A DNA stretch of 64,000 nucleotides from Dromiciops gliroides (Eukaryota; Chordata; Mammalia; Microbiotheria; Microbiotheriidae), in assembly GCF_019393635.1 (NCBI RefSeq), contig NC_057865.1, positions 297,898,385 through 297,962,384 on the forward strand. The letters run 5' to 3'. This document shows positions 11,245 to 20,674 of this stretch, piece by piece. How positions within the stretch are numbered: position 1 is the stretch's first letter; every line of letters starts with the position of its first letter. The notes under the pieces were generated by a model. It was not told the origin of the DNA, ran no database searches, and saw nothing but the letters and a program-made list of their open reading frames with translations. The translations under genes were made by a program, and so were the position numbers.

Positions 11245-12055
11245 CAGAGACTCAGAGCATGTTTGAGCTGGAAAGAATCTCCAAGACTTTTGAATCAAAC
11301 TCAGACCTAAGCAATTATCCCTTCTATAATTCACCTGATAAGGGCTCATTCAGCCTTTGTTTGAATATTTCCGTAGAAAAGAGTCCCACTGTCTTCTGAG
11401 GGCACCAGGCCAACTCTAACTATTAGGATATTTTCTCTCCCTCTCCCCCTTTATCATTGCCATTTTTTTTTGCAGGGCAATGAAGGTTAAGTGACTTGCC
11501 CAGCGTCACACAGCTAGTAAGTGTCAAGTGTCTGAGGCCGAATTTGAACTCAGGTACTCCTGAATCCAGGGCCAGTGCTTTATCCACTGTGCCGTCTAGT
11601 TGCCCCCCTACCCCGTTATCAAATGTGAATCTATCTTGTTGATTCTCTAGTCCCTACCTTAAGGTTATGCCTTCTGGGGCCAAGCCCCATTTTCATGGAG
11701 AGCCCTTCAAATACCTGTAGACAGCCTCTCATTCCCTGCCCCTCCACCCTCCAGGCCAAACATTCCCAACTCCTTTACTTGATCCTTATATTGTATGAAC
11801 TTAAGGTCCTTTGCCTCCTAGTCACCCCCTTTTGGATACTCTCCAGATGATGAGTATCCTCTTAAAATGAAGAAGTCATAATGGAACCCTAGACCCCCAT
11901 GGAATTTGATCAGCCCAAGTTACAGAAATGCCATCACCTCCAAGGGCTGGGAACCTAGGCCCTTTCTGAGGCAGCCTGGGTCTGCCATATTGCATCTTTG
12001 ACTCATACTTGACTCATATGAGTGGAACTTGGAGTTCACTAAAACCCCCAGACCT
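11245..12055 (-). mobile_element. L3/CR1-type LINE fragment split by a SINE
   Basis: Reverse-complement L3: GAGCTGGAAAGAATCTCCAA, then CATTCAGCCTTTGTTTGAAT, interrupted at 11461-11606 by a SINE, then resuming with TTCTGGGGCCAAGCCCCATT, CCAGGCCAAACATTCCCAAC and GATACTCTCCAGATGATGAG, ending near GGAGTTCACTAAAACCCCC. The two halves are consecutive in the L3 order, so the SINE landed in a pre-existing L3. Confidence 0.82.
11461..11607 (-). mobile_element. WSINE1-type SINE inside L3
   Basis: TTTTTTTTGCAGGGCAATGA opens it; the head reads GCCGTCTAGTTGCCCCCC, with mutated A-box (normally GCCACCTAGCTG). Flanks CCCTTTATCA and CCCGTTATCA may be a degraded duplication. Confidence 0.92.
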
Positions 12056-12059
12056 TCCC

Positions 12060-12380
12060 TCTACCCTTGCCCCTTCCTGGTGAATGGCTTTCTAGTCATC
12101 TCTCCCTTAGCATGTACTTAGGAAGGTCATTATTTTTCCACCTCTCCCCTCCAATATCACTAGGCACACAGGTTTCTAATAGACCTGTCCCTCTCCAGAC
12201 TTCACTGGACCCTTATCTCCCTTTGACCATTGCTCTATGCTGCTTCATCCTAATATTCACTTTTGTTGAATCTGTGGGTTATATCTCATTCCTTCCTCCC
12301 TTCCAGACTGGGATTTTCCCAAAGATAGGCCCTGGGTAATCTTCTTTTCTTGTTTACCCACGGCTAAGTAGACCTAGGAA
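12060..12380 (+). other. Pyrimidine-rich sequence, possibly old L2
   Basis: CT-rich plus strand with phrases such as CTTCCAGACTGGGATTTTCC that could be diverged L2, but I cannot place it firmly. No gene. Confidence 0.3.
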
Positions 12381-12383
12381 CTC

Positions 12384-12385
<2 letters not shown>

Positions 12386-12418
<33 letters not shown>

Positions 12419-12420
12419 GT
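12386..12420 (+). repeat. (TGTC)n microsatellite
   Basis: About eight tandem TGTC units, slightly interrupted at the end. Confidence 0.95.
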
Positions 12421-12620
12421 GTTGGGAAGGCAGGGGAGTCAGAAGTACTGTGTAAGTTGATGGCTTCATGGATTTCTCTTACAACAAGTGGTTTTCCCAG
12501 AGGATTGTGGGTGGGGGATGATCAGAGGAGAGGCTTTCCAGGCCCACCAGCCTCAGCCTCACCCTTTTGGTGTCTCTCATACTTCCAATTAAATTGGATT
12601 TGCCTTCCTCACAATGAAAC

Positions 12621-12623
<3 letters not shown>

Positions 12624-12699
<76 letters not shown>

Positions 12700-12775
12700 C
12701 TCCTTCTCCCGTCCCTCCCTCCCTCCATCCTTCCTTCCTTCCTTCCTTCCTTCCTTCCTTCTTTTCTTTCTTTGG
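12624..12775 (+). repeat. Compound (CT)n and (TTCC)n microsatellite
   Basis: About 60 bases of CT dinucleotides (12624-12686) pass through CT-rich and CCCT units into about ten TTCC units (12725-12762). The serine/leucine-rich frames here are translation of the repeat, not genes. Confidence 0.95.
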
Positions 12776-13049
12776 AAAGAGGAATTCTCTTTAGAGACCT
12801 GAGAACCTGTTGACTAAAAATTGATCAGATAGAATGACTGGAGAAAACCTCCAGCTTTGGCCTGCAGGGGCAACTGCTTCTGACTCCTGGCACAAGTGGT
12901 CAGGCCATCACTTCAAAACATTGTCCTGGGAGGGCTCTGACCAGTAGTTTGATCTTTTCAAGTAACAGCATCATTTAAAGCAGTCTGGGCTTTGCAGGCA
13001 TTTAGTGCATTTAGCCCTGAAGATTCTCTTTAAGAAAGAAACAATACAG

Positions 13050-14170
13050 AAAAATCAAAGTGAGCCATCTCTTCTCTCCTCCTTCCTCATACCACTCTCC
13101 ATTCCACTTCTTTCTGGGTGGCTCATTTCCTGTCTCTTTCTTTCTAGATAGCCTATGGGTCTTTTTCTCTCTGTCTCTGTCTGTTTCTATCTCTCCTTTT
13201 CTCTACCCCTCTCTCCCACCTTCTCTGTTTCAGTGTCTCTATCTTTCTCTGTCTCTTGGTGTCTATCTGTGTCTCTGCCTTTATCTCTTTTTGTGTTTCT
13301 GTCTCTTTGCCTCTCTCTGTACTTGTGACTTTGGATCTTTGTCTCTTTATTTCTCTGGCTTTGCCTCTCTCTGAATCTCTTTCTCTGAGTGTATCTCATT
13401 GTGTGTCTTTGTCTCTCTCTCTCTCTCATCTTCTGTCTTTTCCTTGCACACTGGAAAGAATATGGTCTTTGACTTGATATACTGGACAGAACATTGAACT
13501 TGGAGTCTGGAAGAACTGGATTCAAATCATGTCTCAAAGAGTGAACAACAGTGTGACTTTGGGCAATTCACTTGCCCAAGGTTTCTCCTCTGGAAAATAA
13601 GGGGGATTGACTCTAGTACTTTTCATGTTTATTCCAACTCTAAATCTTTGATCCTAGCTCTTGTTGAATATCACCTGTGTGACTTTCAGTAAAGCTCTAA
13701 ACTTCTCTGGTCTCAGTTCCCTTTACTGTGAAATGAGAGGATTGGACCAGATAAGTTTCAGGGCCCCTCTCACTTTACACTGATGATCCCCTTCCCCTCC
13801 TGTGTCTCTCTCATTTACCCTTTCATGTCCTTCTTCCTTCCCTGGCTGTCTCCCCCTTTTTTTCCTCTCTGTGTGTCTCCCTTTTTATGCCTACTTTTCT
13901 GTTTCTGTCATTCTCCTCTCTGTCTCTGTCTTTCCCTCCCTGACTCCCTCCCTCCTTCTCTGTCTCTCCCTCTCCCTCTCCTCCTCTTCTTATTCCCTCC
14001 TCTCTTCCTATCTTGCTTCCTGTCTCTTTCTTTTTTTATGCTGTCTCTCTTTGGCACTGGTCCCTTGCTATCTCTATGACCCCTTGTGCCTCTGTCTGTC
14101 TTCTGCTTATCTCTTTGTGTCTTTCACTGTAACTGTTTGTATCCTTAACTGCCCCTGTCCTGCCTTTCCT
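13050..14170 (+). repeat. Long polypyrimidine-rich domain
   Basis: The plus strand is dominated by imperfect CTCTGTCT, TTTCTGTC and CCCTCC units at 13060-13440 and 13780-14170. Two SINE fragments at 13450-13790 separate the two halves. Several serine/leucine-rich frames on the plus strand and an arginine/glutamate-rich one on the minus strand are artefacts of low complexity. Confidence 0.85.
13450..13790 (+). mobile_element. Two adjacent MIR/Ther-type SINE fragments
   Basis: First: AACATTGAACTTGGAGTCTG, GGGCAATTCACTTGCCCAAG, a GGGGGATTGACTCTAGTAC end. Second (about 13665-13790): CTGTGTGACTTTCAGTAAAG, TTACTGTGAAATGAGAGGAT, GGACCAGATAAGTTTC. They lie head to tail in the same orientation. Confidence 0.75.
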
Positions 14171-14199
14171 GACTAAGGCTTCATTGGGGAGGCTCCCAT

Positions 14200-14520
14200 A
14201 TTTCCAGGGCTGTCATTGCTCTCTGGAGTCATAACAGATGCATTTACTTAAATGAATGTCCTCAGCATTTGGGTCTCATTTATGTCCGTTTTAAAGTCTG
14301 AACTGCAGACTAAATGGAACCCTACAAGTGAAATGGAAATGCTTTTTTATGTGGCTTTGAGGGGGAAAATACTCTCACCTTGTTAGACACAAACTCCCTA
14401 AAAGCCAGGAACTTACTTTCCATATTTTTGCAATCGCCTTTTCTTAATGGGAAAATAAACACTTTCTTCTGATTCAAGGACAGTTACCGTGCATCATCAG
14501 TGGGTCATTAAAGGGAGCAT
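14200..14520. other. Repeat-free stretch, candidate conserved element
   Basis: No repeat recognised. A/T-rich with GATGCATTTACTTAAATGAA near 14236 and retained CpGs (GCAATCGCC near 14430, TTACCGTGC near 14486). No frame. Regulatory role is inferred only from composition. Confidence 0.28.
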
Positions 14521-14820
14521 TTTAGGGAGCAGAAAAAGCCACTGGAAAAGCTCCTGAACCCAGAGCCAGGGGAGTCCAGACAGGCCTGAAGGGACCCTGT
14601 GAGAGGATCAAGACAGCCTGGGCCTGCACGGGAATGCTTCCATGTGTCCCTGGCAATGGGCATCTGCCTGAAGTCCTCCGACCCACCTTAGCCCATGGTT
14701 GGGCCATTTTTCATCAAAATAAGCTCTGTTCTGCCTCTGTGGCTCTGCTCTCGTTGTTTCAGTGCTGGCCTTTTGGGCCAGTGACAACAAAGCTAGCTTC
14801 CCTTTTGTGTCCGATACTGG
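14521..14820. other. Unassigned sequence
   Basis: Overlapping short frames on both strands have no recognisable motif; I see no gene or repeat. Confidence 0.4.
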
Positions 14821-14824
14821 TTAG

Positions 14825-14960
14825 TACTGTGATCTCAGGTAAGTTATTGACAATCTCTCTTAGTCACAATTTCCAGATCTGTAAAATGGGAATCATTGTG
14901 TTCCTGCTGTTGAGCTCATAGAGTTAATGTGAAGAAAGCACTTTATATTCTTTCTTTCAC
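14825..14960 (+). mobile_element. MIR-type CORE-SINE
   Basis: GTGATCTCAGGTAAGTTATT, ATCTGTAAAATGGGAATCAT and GAAAGCACTTTATATTC follow MIR order. Confidence 0.75.
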
Positions 14961-15079
14961 CGAATCAATCATCTATTGATTGAGGGTAGCACTGATAGCC
15001 CTTTAAGGAAATCTGCCTATCGTACAACCCGCTGAATCTGCCCTGAGTTTCTTCAATGAATTCTTACTGGCTATGGTTT

Positions 15080-15215
15080 CATCTTCTGGCAACTTTGGAC
15101 CAGAAAATGCAAATGACTTCCTGCAAACCATGCAGCTAGGAAGTAGTAGATCTGAGATTTGAACCCAGCTTTTATGACTCCAAAGTCAGTTTTCTTTCCA
15201 GAATTCCATGAGCTC
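15080..15215 (-). mobile_element. MIR-type CORE-SINE
   Basis: CATGCAGCTAGGAAGTAGTA and GAGATTTGAACCCAGCTTTT with a GACTCCAAAGTCAG end: reverse MIR. Confidence 0.8.
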
Positions 15216-15379
15216 TCACTGGCTTTGTCTCCATGACTTTTGGATTGATTGTAGGCACCCAAATCCACAGCAGTCATCCTTGATGAAATCCACCACTGTG
15301 GATAATGGCAGCAATTTCCCCTTCCCTTTCTGTGGTAAACCAAAGTCTACAAAGCCCTTTTTTTGCATTGACCCCATGG

Positions 15380-15540
15380 GGGTAGATAGTGCAATTATTA
15401 TTATTCCATTTTGCAAATGGGGAAACTGAGTCAGAAGAGGGGAAATTTCTTGACTAGAGTCACTCAGGTAGTCAGCAAAAGCACAAGGATGTCTATGCAG
15501 GACTTCCTGACTCCAAGTTCAGGACTCTTTCCAAGAGAGT
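15380..15540 (-). mobile_element. MIR-type CORE-SINE
   Basis: ATTCCATTTTGCAAATGGGG, AAACTGAGTCAGAAGAGG and ACTTCCTGACTCCAAGTTCA in reverse MIR order. Confidence 0.8.
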
Positions 15541-15579
15541 CCAAAAAGACTTAAAGATCCCCTCCCCTCTCCAGATTTA

Positions 15580-15960
15580 ATCTGTTTCTGAGGTCACCCT
15601 TGAACCTTAGTTCTCGTTGCTAAAATGAAATGCCATCAGTTTCCTATTTACCTCTATTGCCTGGGGCCAAGCAGAACAACCCCAGTCTTTCTCCCATGTG
15701 CTGGCCCATCAAACACTTAGATAGCTCTTGTGTGTCCTGGAAGCCTTCTCATCTCTAGACTAAACAATACCAATTACTTTAATTAATTTATGTCTGCACT
15801 GTCTATAGCCCTCTCCATGTCCCATTTATTTTTCTTTGAGCACACTTGTGATTTCCATTTATTTCCTAAAATGAGAAACCTACACCTGAATCCAGTACCA
15901 TGGATCATTTATATTAAGGCAGGAAACCCATGTATTGTTACCTTCATGGCAGACAAGGTC
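15580..15960 (-). mobile_element. L3/CR1-type LINE fragment
   Basis: TTGCCTGGGGCCAAGCAGAA, then CTCATCTCTAGACTAAACAA, match the reverse-complement L3 blocks also seen at 11650-11770. Right end uncertain. Confidence 0.7.
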
Positions 15961-16019
15961 CTTGCTTGCTAGTGGAAGGGATACCAAGGTACAAGGAGGT
16001 CTCATGTCTACTGATATCC

Positions 16020-16200
16020 ACTGCAGTAGGCACAACTGAGGAATGGGATCTATTGAATTCCAGCTCTCATCCTTACTAAGCTGTGGGAGCTTGGATAGCT
16101 CCCTTCTCTCTGGGTCTCATATCTTGTTTGAATCCTTATCTGGGCTGGTTTTGACCTCAAAGTTCTCTCTAACTCTAACACGTGTGATTCTCTGATAGCG
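16020..16200 (+). mobile_element. MIR/Ther-type SINE
   Basis: AATTCCAGCTCTCATCCTTA, a diverged core, then TGACCTCAAAGTTCTCTCTA and GTGATTCTCTGAT. Typical tail of this class. Confidence 0.6.
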
Positions 16201-16204
16201 TCAT

Positions 16205-17035
16205 GTCTGCACCCAATCCAGGCCCAAGATGGTCACCTGTGACCCCGGTGGAGGGATGCTAGCCAACCCTGCTCAATGTCAGGCGATACACCAAGTGTCC
16301 TTGGTGCCCGTTGGCACAGTACTCCCCTGGTACTTGGATTCCTTGCCACGCATGGCCATAAAGCACTTTATGTGCCCCTGCAGCATCCATTTCAGGGATC
16401 TCCATGTTTAAACAAAACTTTTATATATCTCAATAATGATATCAATAGATCTTAATCTGAGTAATTAAAATTCAGCAAGACATTACCAAGGATATAACAA
16501 ATACCCAACAAACCATTTTAATGACTGCAAGCTGTTCCCTTACATGGAAATGTTCCTGAATAAATCCTGAGTGAAGGGAAGCCATGGACATCCAGAGTCC
16601 AATCTTGGGTCTGCTCCCGTCTGATATGGGACCCAGCATCGTGCTTTATCTGCACCCTTGTCAAAACCTTCCCCCCAAACAAAAAGTGTGTGCTACAGGG
16701 CTTCTCAGAGATGTTTCAAGCCCTCCTTTGCATTCCTCAATTTATCACCTCCGTGCTGCCTTACAGAGAAGATAAAACAAAGGCACTGGCACCACCAAGC
16801 AACTGCTTGGTCTTTGGAACTCTGGTCTCCTGCTTGGCATTGTACAAGATCTCACAGATTTGGGGGAGAGAGGCATGAAGGTGCCCCCCAAAGAGGGAAG
16901 ATAACTTTTGTCAGCTTCCATGCAGCTTTTAGGATTCCAGCAGCGACAGCGAGAATCCACTGAATTACCCCAGGGTGTCACTTGAGATACTTAATGGTAC
17001 TGGAGGTCACAGGACTAGGGATTTCAGAATTGGAA
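16205..17035. other. Unassigned, repeat-poor sequence
   Basis: No repeat recognised over about 800 bases. 16400-16560 is AT-rich, with ATTAAAATTCAGCAAGAC near 16463. Frames around 16584-16981 overlap on both strands without motifs. 16900-16980 keeps CpG (CAGCGACAGCGAG). Possible conserved DNA, no gene evidence. Confidence 0.3.
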
Positions 17036-17044
17036 GAATCTTTT

Positions 17045-17215
17045 AGGTCAACCATTCTCAGCTGCTTCTTTTATTGTTTCCTCTCTTATAAAAGGAAGGT
17101 GGGGGGAGAGCACCTACCTTGAAGGGTTGTTGTCAGGATCAAAAAAGCTAACATATATAAAGCATTCTGTGAAACTTAAAGTGGCATAGAAATGCTAGCT
17201 ATTAATACTATGACC
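17045..17215 (+). mobile_element. CORE-SINE 3' half (MAR1/MIR type)
   Basis: TTATAAAAGGAAGGTGGGGG, CCTTGAAGGGTTGTTGTCAG, TATATAAAGCATTCTGTGAA and GGCATAGAAATGCTAGCTAT are the CORE and tail blocks. Confidence 0.75.
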
Positions 17216-17257
17216 ACCACGACTAGTATTTTTGTTATTGATAAACTTAATAATGAT

Positions 17258-17528
17258 AATAACAAATAATGGTAGCTAACATTTATATAGCACCTACTAT
17301 GTGCTAGGTACTTAGCTAAATGTTTTACAGTTATTATTTCATTGGATCCTCACAACAACCCTGGGAGGTGCTATTATTACCCCAGTTTTACAGATGAGTA
17401 AACTGAGGCAAACAGGTTAAATGACTTGCCCAGGGTCATACAGCTAGTGAGTATCTGAGGCTGGATTTGAACTTAGGTCTTCCTGACTCCAGGCTCAACA
17501 CCTTATCCCCTGGGCCACTTGGCTTAGA
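17258..17528 (-). mobile_element. CORE-SINE, near full length
   Basis: Reverse orientation: GTAGCTAACATTTATATAGC, TACTATGTGCTAGGTACTTA, CCCAGTTTTACAGATGAG, TGACTTGCCCAGGGTCATAC, GGATTTGAACTTAGGTCTTC and a head ending CTGGGCCACTTGGC. One of the most complete old SINEs here. Confidence 0.88.
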
Positions 17529-17529
17529 G

Positions 17530-17680
17530 TGAAAGTTATTCAGTTGAAACTCCATTTCAGCCACTTTATATCTCTGTGACACTGGACAAATCACTTCACC
17601 TCTCTGATTCTCAATGTTTTAAGCTATAAAATAAAGGTGTTGAACTAGACCACATCTAATGGTCCCTTTTAGTTCTGAGT
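17530..17680 (+). mobile_element. MIR/Ther-type SINE
   Basis: CTCTGTGACACTGGACAAAT, TAAGCTATAAAATAAAGGTG and GAACTAGACCACATCTAATG. Confidence 0.65.
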
Positions 17681-17689
17681 ATGTGGTTA

Positions 17690-17850
17690 TAAATATTGTT
17701 CAAAGAAACATGGGGAGAAAATGCTGATAAAGAATGATCAAGGAAGACTTCCTGAAAGAAGTGATAAATCTGGAAGGAAGAAAAGACTTCAGAGGTGGAG
17801 ATAAGGATGGGAGTGTATTCGAGGTGGGAGGGGCAGTTCATAACAAATGA
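17690..17850 (-). mobile_element. L2 LINE fragment
   Basis: Reverse-complement L2: AAGGAAGACTTCCTGAAAGA and GATGGGAGTGTATTCGAGGT correspond to the region just upstream of the L2 3' UTR. Confidence 0.5.
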
Positions 17851-18245
17851 GGTTATGGATCAACTGCTAAGACTTGGAATGGGTGACCACAAACCAGTCC
17901 AAGGTGGTCAAGAGTTCAGATCTTGTGACTCTTAAATCAGGTTTCTTTCCATTATGTCACACTCTCCAGGTGCCCTAAAATGAGGCCATAATCATGGTGT
18001 CCCACTCTGGGAACAAGAGATCTGCCCAGACCCAGAGCAGAGAGTAGGGACCCGGGAGTGGAAGGGACCTGGGATTTCCCAGGAGGGGGGTGGAATGGAC
18101 CTGCACTTGGATGCTGGTGCTGAGAGTAGAGAGTGGGCAGGACAAGGTCATGGATCAGCGGCAGGTGAAGTAGCTGGAGCTCTTGCAGTTGCAAGGGCCT
18201 TCCCTTCTGACCCTGCCTTCCAACTGCCCTGCGAAACTCTTATGC
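17851..18245. other. Unassigned sequence
   Basis: A short reverse SINE end may lie at 17900-17965. 18000-18240 is GC-richer than its surroundings; overlapping frames there have no motif. Confidence 0.4.
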
Positions 18246-18249
18246 ACAG

Positions 18250-18655
18250 CTGCTCCTTTGCACTTTTCTCCCTTTTGAGAATGTGAACTCCATGAGGGAA
18301 GGGGCCATGTCTTTGCCTTCCTTTGTATCCCAAGCACATGGCACAGTTGCTGGCACATTGTTGTTGTTGTTGTTGTTGTTGCTGAGTCCTGCCCAACTCT
18401 TCGTGACCCCACTTGAGGATTTCTTGGCAAACATATTGGAGTGGTTTGCCATTTCACAAATCATTTTTACAGCTCCAGTTCATTTTACAGATGAGGAAAC
18501 TGAGGCGAATACTGTTAAGTGACTTGCCCAGGTTCACACAGCTAGTAAGTGTCTGAATCCAGATTTGAACTCAGTTCTTCCTGACATCAGGCCTAGCACT
18601 CTATCCTCTGCAACTCCTAGCTGGCACATAAGTGCTTAATAAATGTAAAGTAATA
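18250..18655 (+). mobile_element. L2 3' end split by a nested SINE
   Basis: GTGAACTCCATGAGGGAAGG, TTTGTATCCCAAGCACATGG and CTGGCACAT lead into a SINE insertion (18359-18620). L2 resumes after it with AAGTGCTTAATAAATGTAAA, its terminal sequence. Confidence 0.88.
18359..18620 (-). mobile_element. CORE-SINE with BovB/RTE-type tail (MAR4-like), nested in L2
   Basis: In reverse orientation a (TTG)n run (18358-18380) is followed by CTTCGTGACCCCACTTGAGG, TTTCTTGGCAAACATATTGG and AGTGGTTTGCCATTTCACA, which match the 3' end of BovB/RTE LINEs. TTTACAGATGAGGAAACTGA, the GTTCACACAGCTAGTAAGTG core and a TTTGAACTCAGTTCTTCC head follow. CTGGCACAT at 18350-18358 and 18621-18629 is the target duplication. 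Such tail sharing means the SINE was moved by an RTE enzyme. Confidence 0.88.
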
Positions 18656-18800
18656 TATACTTCATATATGCTTAATATAATATATACTTAATGTGACATT
18701 AATATGTTATTAATATCTACACATCACTATATCATTTATGTTAGATACTTTATATAATATATTATTAATATAGTACTATAACATAATATACTTAATATAA
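18650..18800. repeat. AT-rich low-complexity sequence
   Basis: Imperfect repeats of TTAATATAATATATAC type and near-palindromic AT runs. Confidence 0.85.
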
Positions 18801-18804
18801 AAAT

Positions 18805-19075
18805 AAGGCATTGGTGTTAAGAACACTGGATTTGGAGTCAAAAGACTTGAATTCAAAACCTTACTAACTCCTATGTAATTTTTTTTTTTTTTTTTTTGGT
18901 GCAGGGCAATGGGGGTTAAGTGACTTGCCCAGGGTCACACAACTAGTAAGTGTCAAGTGTCTGAGGCCGGATTTGAACTCAGGTACTCCTGAATCCAGGG
19001 CCGGTGCTTTATCCACTGCGCCACCTAGCCGCCCCTAACTCCTATGTAATTTTAAGACACTTCCCATTCCTGGAT
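18805..19075 (+). mobile_element. MIR/Ther-type SINE split by WSINE1
   Basis: AACACTGGATTTGGAGTCAA and GACTTGAATTCAAAACCTTA form the head; the body continues after the insert at about 19054 with AAGACACTTCCCATTCCTGG. Confidence 0.6.
18864..19053 (-). mobile_element. WSINE1-type SINE with long target duplication
   Basis: Poly-T, GGTGCAGGGCAATGGGGG, GGCCGGATTTGAACTCAGGT, CGCCACCTAGCCGCCCC. CTAACTCCTATGTAATTTT occurs at 18864-18882 and again at 19035-19053, so the SINE proper is about 18883-19034. The duplication is perfect, and the A-box CpG (CTGCGCCACC) is intact, both signs of youth. Confidence 0.96.
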
Positions 19076-19099
19076 TGCAGTTTGCTTTGTGAGGGCTTT

Positions 19100-19566
19100 G
19101 GTCATAAAGGCTCCTAACTTGGGGTCCATGGGTCCTTAGGATAGATTTAAGGGGGTGCATATGGGAGTTGGATGGGAAAACTATGACTGATTTCCCTTTT
19201 TATCTTGCACATTTTATTTTTGCATTTATAAGAATCAGAGTAAGGTTCCTAGTCTTTTCCAGAGAGATTCATTACACAAAGGTGGTTATGGTCTCTGCTT
19301 TAATAGCTAAAATTTAGTGCAGGGCTTGTTAATGTGGGGGCCATTGATGCCCCAGGGGTCCTTCAGGGGCTCTGTGAGCTTGGATGGGAAAACTATATAA
19401 TATAACTGTTATTGTTTGTCATTGTCTATTTCGTGCATTTAAAAACCTGATTCTGAGGAGTCCATAGACTTCACCTTAATGACTGCCCAACGGAGCTAGC
19501 AAGAGTGCACAAGCACACACACACACACACACACACACACAGGAAAAAAAAGGTTAACCCCTGGGG
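19100..19566. mobile_element. Two hAT-like DNA transposon remnants
   Basis: Two related segments start with CTAACTTGGGGTCCATGGGT (19109) and GGCTTGTTAATGTGGGGGCC (19323); both run into GGGAAAACTAT and a GCATTTA-rich middle. The second closes with AGGTTAACCCCTGGGG (19549-19564), roughly the inverse of its beginning, consistent with terminal inverted repeats of a non-autonomous hAT element. The class assignment is tentative. Confidence 0.4.
19513..19541 (+). repeat. (CA)n microsatellite
   Basis: About 14 CA units. Confidence 0.97.
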
Positions 19567-19634
19567 TGGGTAATTTTTAAGTCACAGTCTTGGGCTAAGT
19601 TCCATGGATATTAGGATTCACATTTACATGACAG

Positions 19635-19893
19635 AAGGAACAATGAGGTAGTGCAGCTGCTAGTGGATGGGGGCCTGGAATTAGGAAGACCTGAGTTCAA
19701 CTGATTCATACACTTACTGACCCGAGGCAGTTCTATTCTCTCAGCCTCAGTTTCCCCATTTGAAAGATGGAGGTAATAATACCACCTAACTCTCAGGGTT
19801 ATTGTGAGGATCAAACAAAATTATATTTGTAAAGCACTTTGCAAATATAAAAGTGCCATAGAAGTGATTATTATTATTATTATTATTATTATT
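19635..19893 (+). mobile_element. MAR1-type CORE-SINE with (ATT)n tail
   Basis: TGAGGTAGTGCAGCTGCTAG head, GACCTGAGTTCAACTGATTC, CCTCAGTTTCCCCATTTGAA, GGGTTATTGTGAGGATCAAA, TTTGTAAAGCACTTTGCAAA and a tail of about nine ATT units (19866-19893). The tail shows how the SINE end seeds a microsatellite. Confidence 0.9.
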
Positions 19894-19894
19894 A

Positions 19895-20200
19895 GCTTTG
19901 AGGTTGACAGAGAGCTTCCCTTAAACCTCTGTGAAGTGGGTATTGCAAATATTATGATCCCTGTTTTCCACCCTGGCCCCCTTCCACAACCCACCAAAGA
20001 GGGGCTAGACTAGCCCCCACTCCGAGTGCACTCTGAGGTTCCCGTTCTCAGGGCCACCATACAGAGCAGGCACCGTCAGCATTAAAGCCAGTAGGTGGCC
20101 ACACACATTATAATGTAGGAAACAGAAGGGTACATGCTCCGACAATGGCTGATGGACGTTTTCTGCATTGGACGCCCTGATGCTCATGATGAGGTGGTGA
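19895..20200. other. MIR end fragment and unassigned sequence
   Basis: 19895-19970 resembles a reverse MIR 3' half (TATTATGATCCCTGTTTTCC). The rest is unrecognised, without coding evidence. Confidence 0.4.
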
Positions 20201-20204
20201 GTGA

Positions 20205-20375
20205 TTCACGAGACCCTAGACTCACAAGATGCTCTTTTGGATCTTGGCTTTGCCACTTTCTTCCTCTGCAGGCTTGGGTAGGTGGCTCAGGCTCTCTGGG
20301 CTTAGTTTCTTTATCTACAAAATCAAGGTGTTGGACAAAATGTTCCCTTTCATATCAGAAAGTCTCATTCTATCA
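20205..20375 (+). mobile_element. MIR/Ther-type SINE
   Basis: TTTGGATCTTGGCTTTGCCA, TTATCTACAAAATCAAGGTG and GGACAAAATGTTCCC. Confidence 0.65.
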
Positions 20376-20674
20376 TGAGATTCCTCATCTCATCCCTCCT
20401 CAGTCTTGGACTCAACACTCAGTGTGACCCTAAGCAACACTGGTCAATTCCTTTATTTACTGAACCCCATGTGTATAGCGTATATGGGGCCAATATCTTC
20501 CCCTTAAGGAGTAGCATCCTTATCCTGATCAGTAAATTAATGAGGTTCAAGGTCCCATCCTACTTGCAAAAGTCAAGAATCCTTTCCTTACAAACCCTAA
20601 ATGCCTTAAATTTATTTGAATGAAAATGACTACATGTGAATTTTTGATTCATCGGGGCCTTCTCCCTTATGTGA
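20376..20674. other. Unassigned sequence
   Basis: A short MIR-like segment (GTGACCCTAAGCAAC at 20425) may be present; otherwise nothing recognised. Confidence 0.4.

Noticed and set aside
12457..12813. Serine/leucine-rich frames
   Set aside because: Translation of (CT)n and (TTCC)n microsatellites.
13060..14176. Several 73-124 codon frames on both strands
   Set aside because: Low-complexity translation of a polypyrimidine tract.
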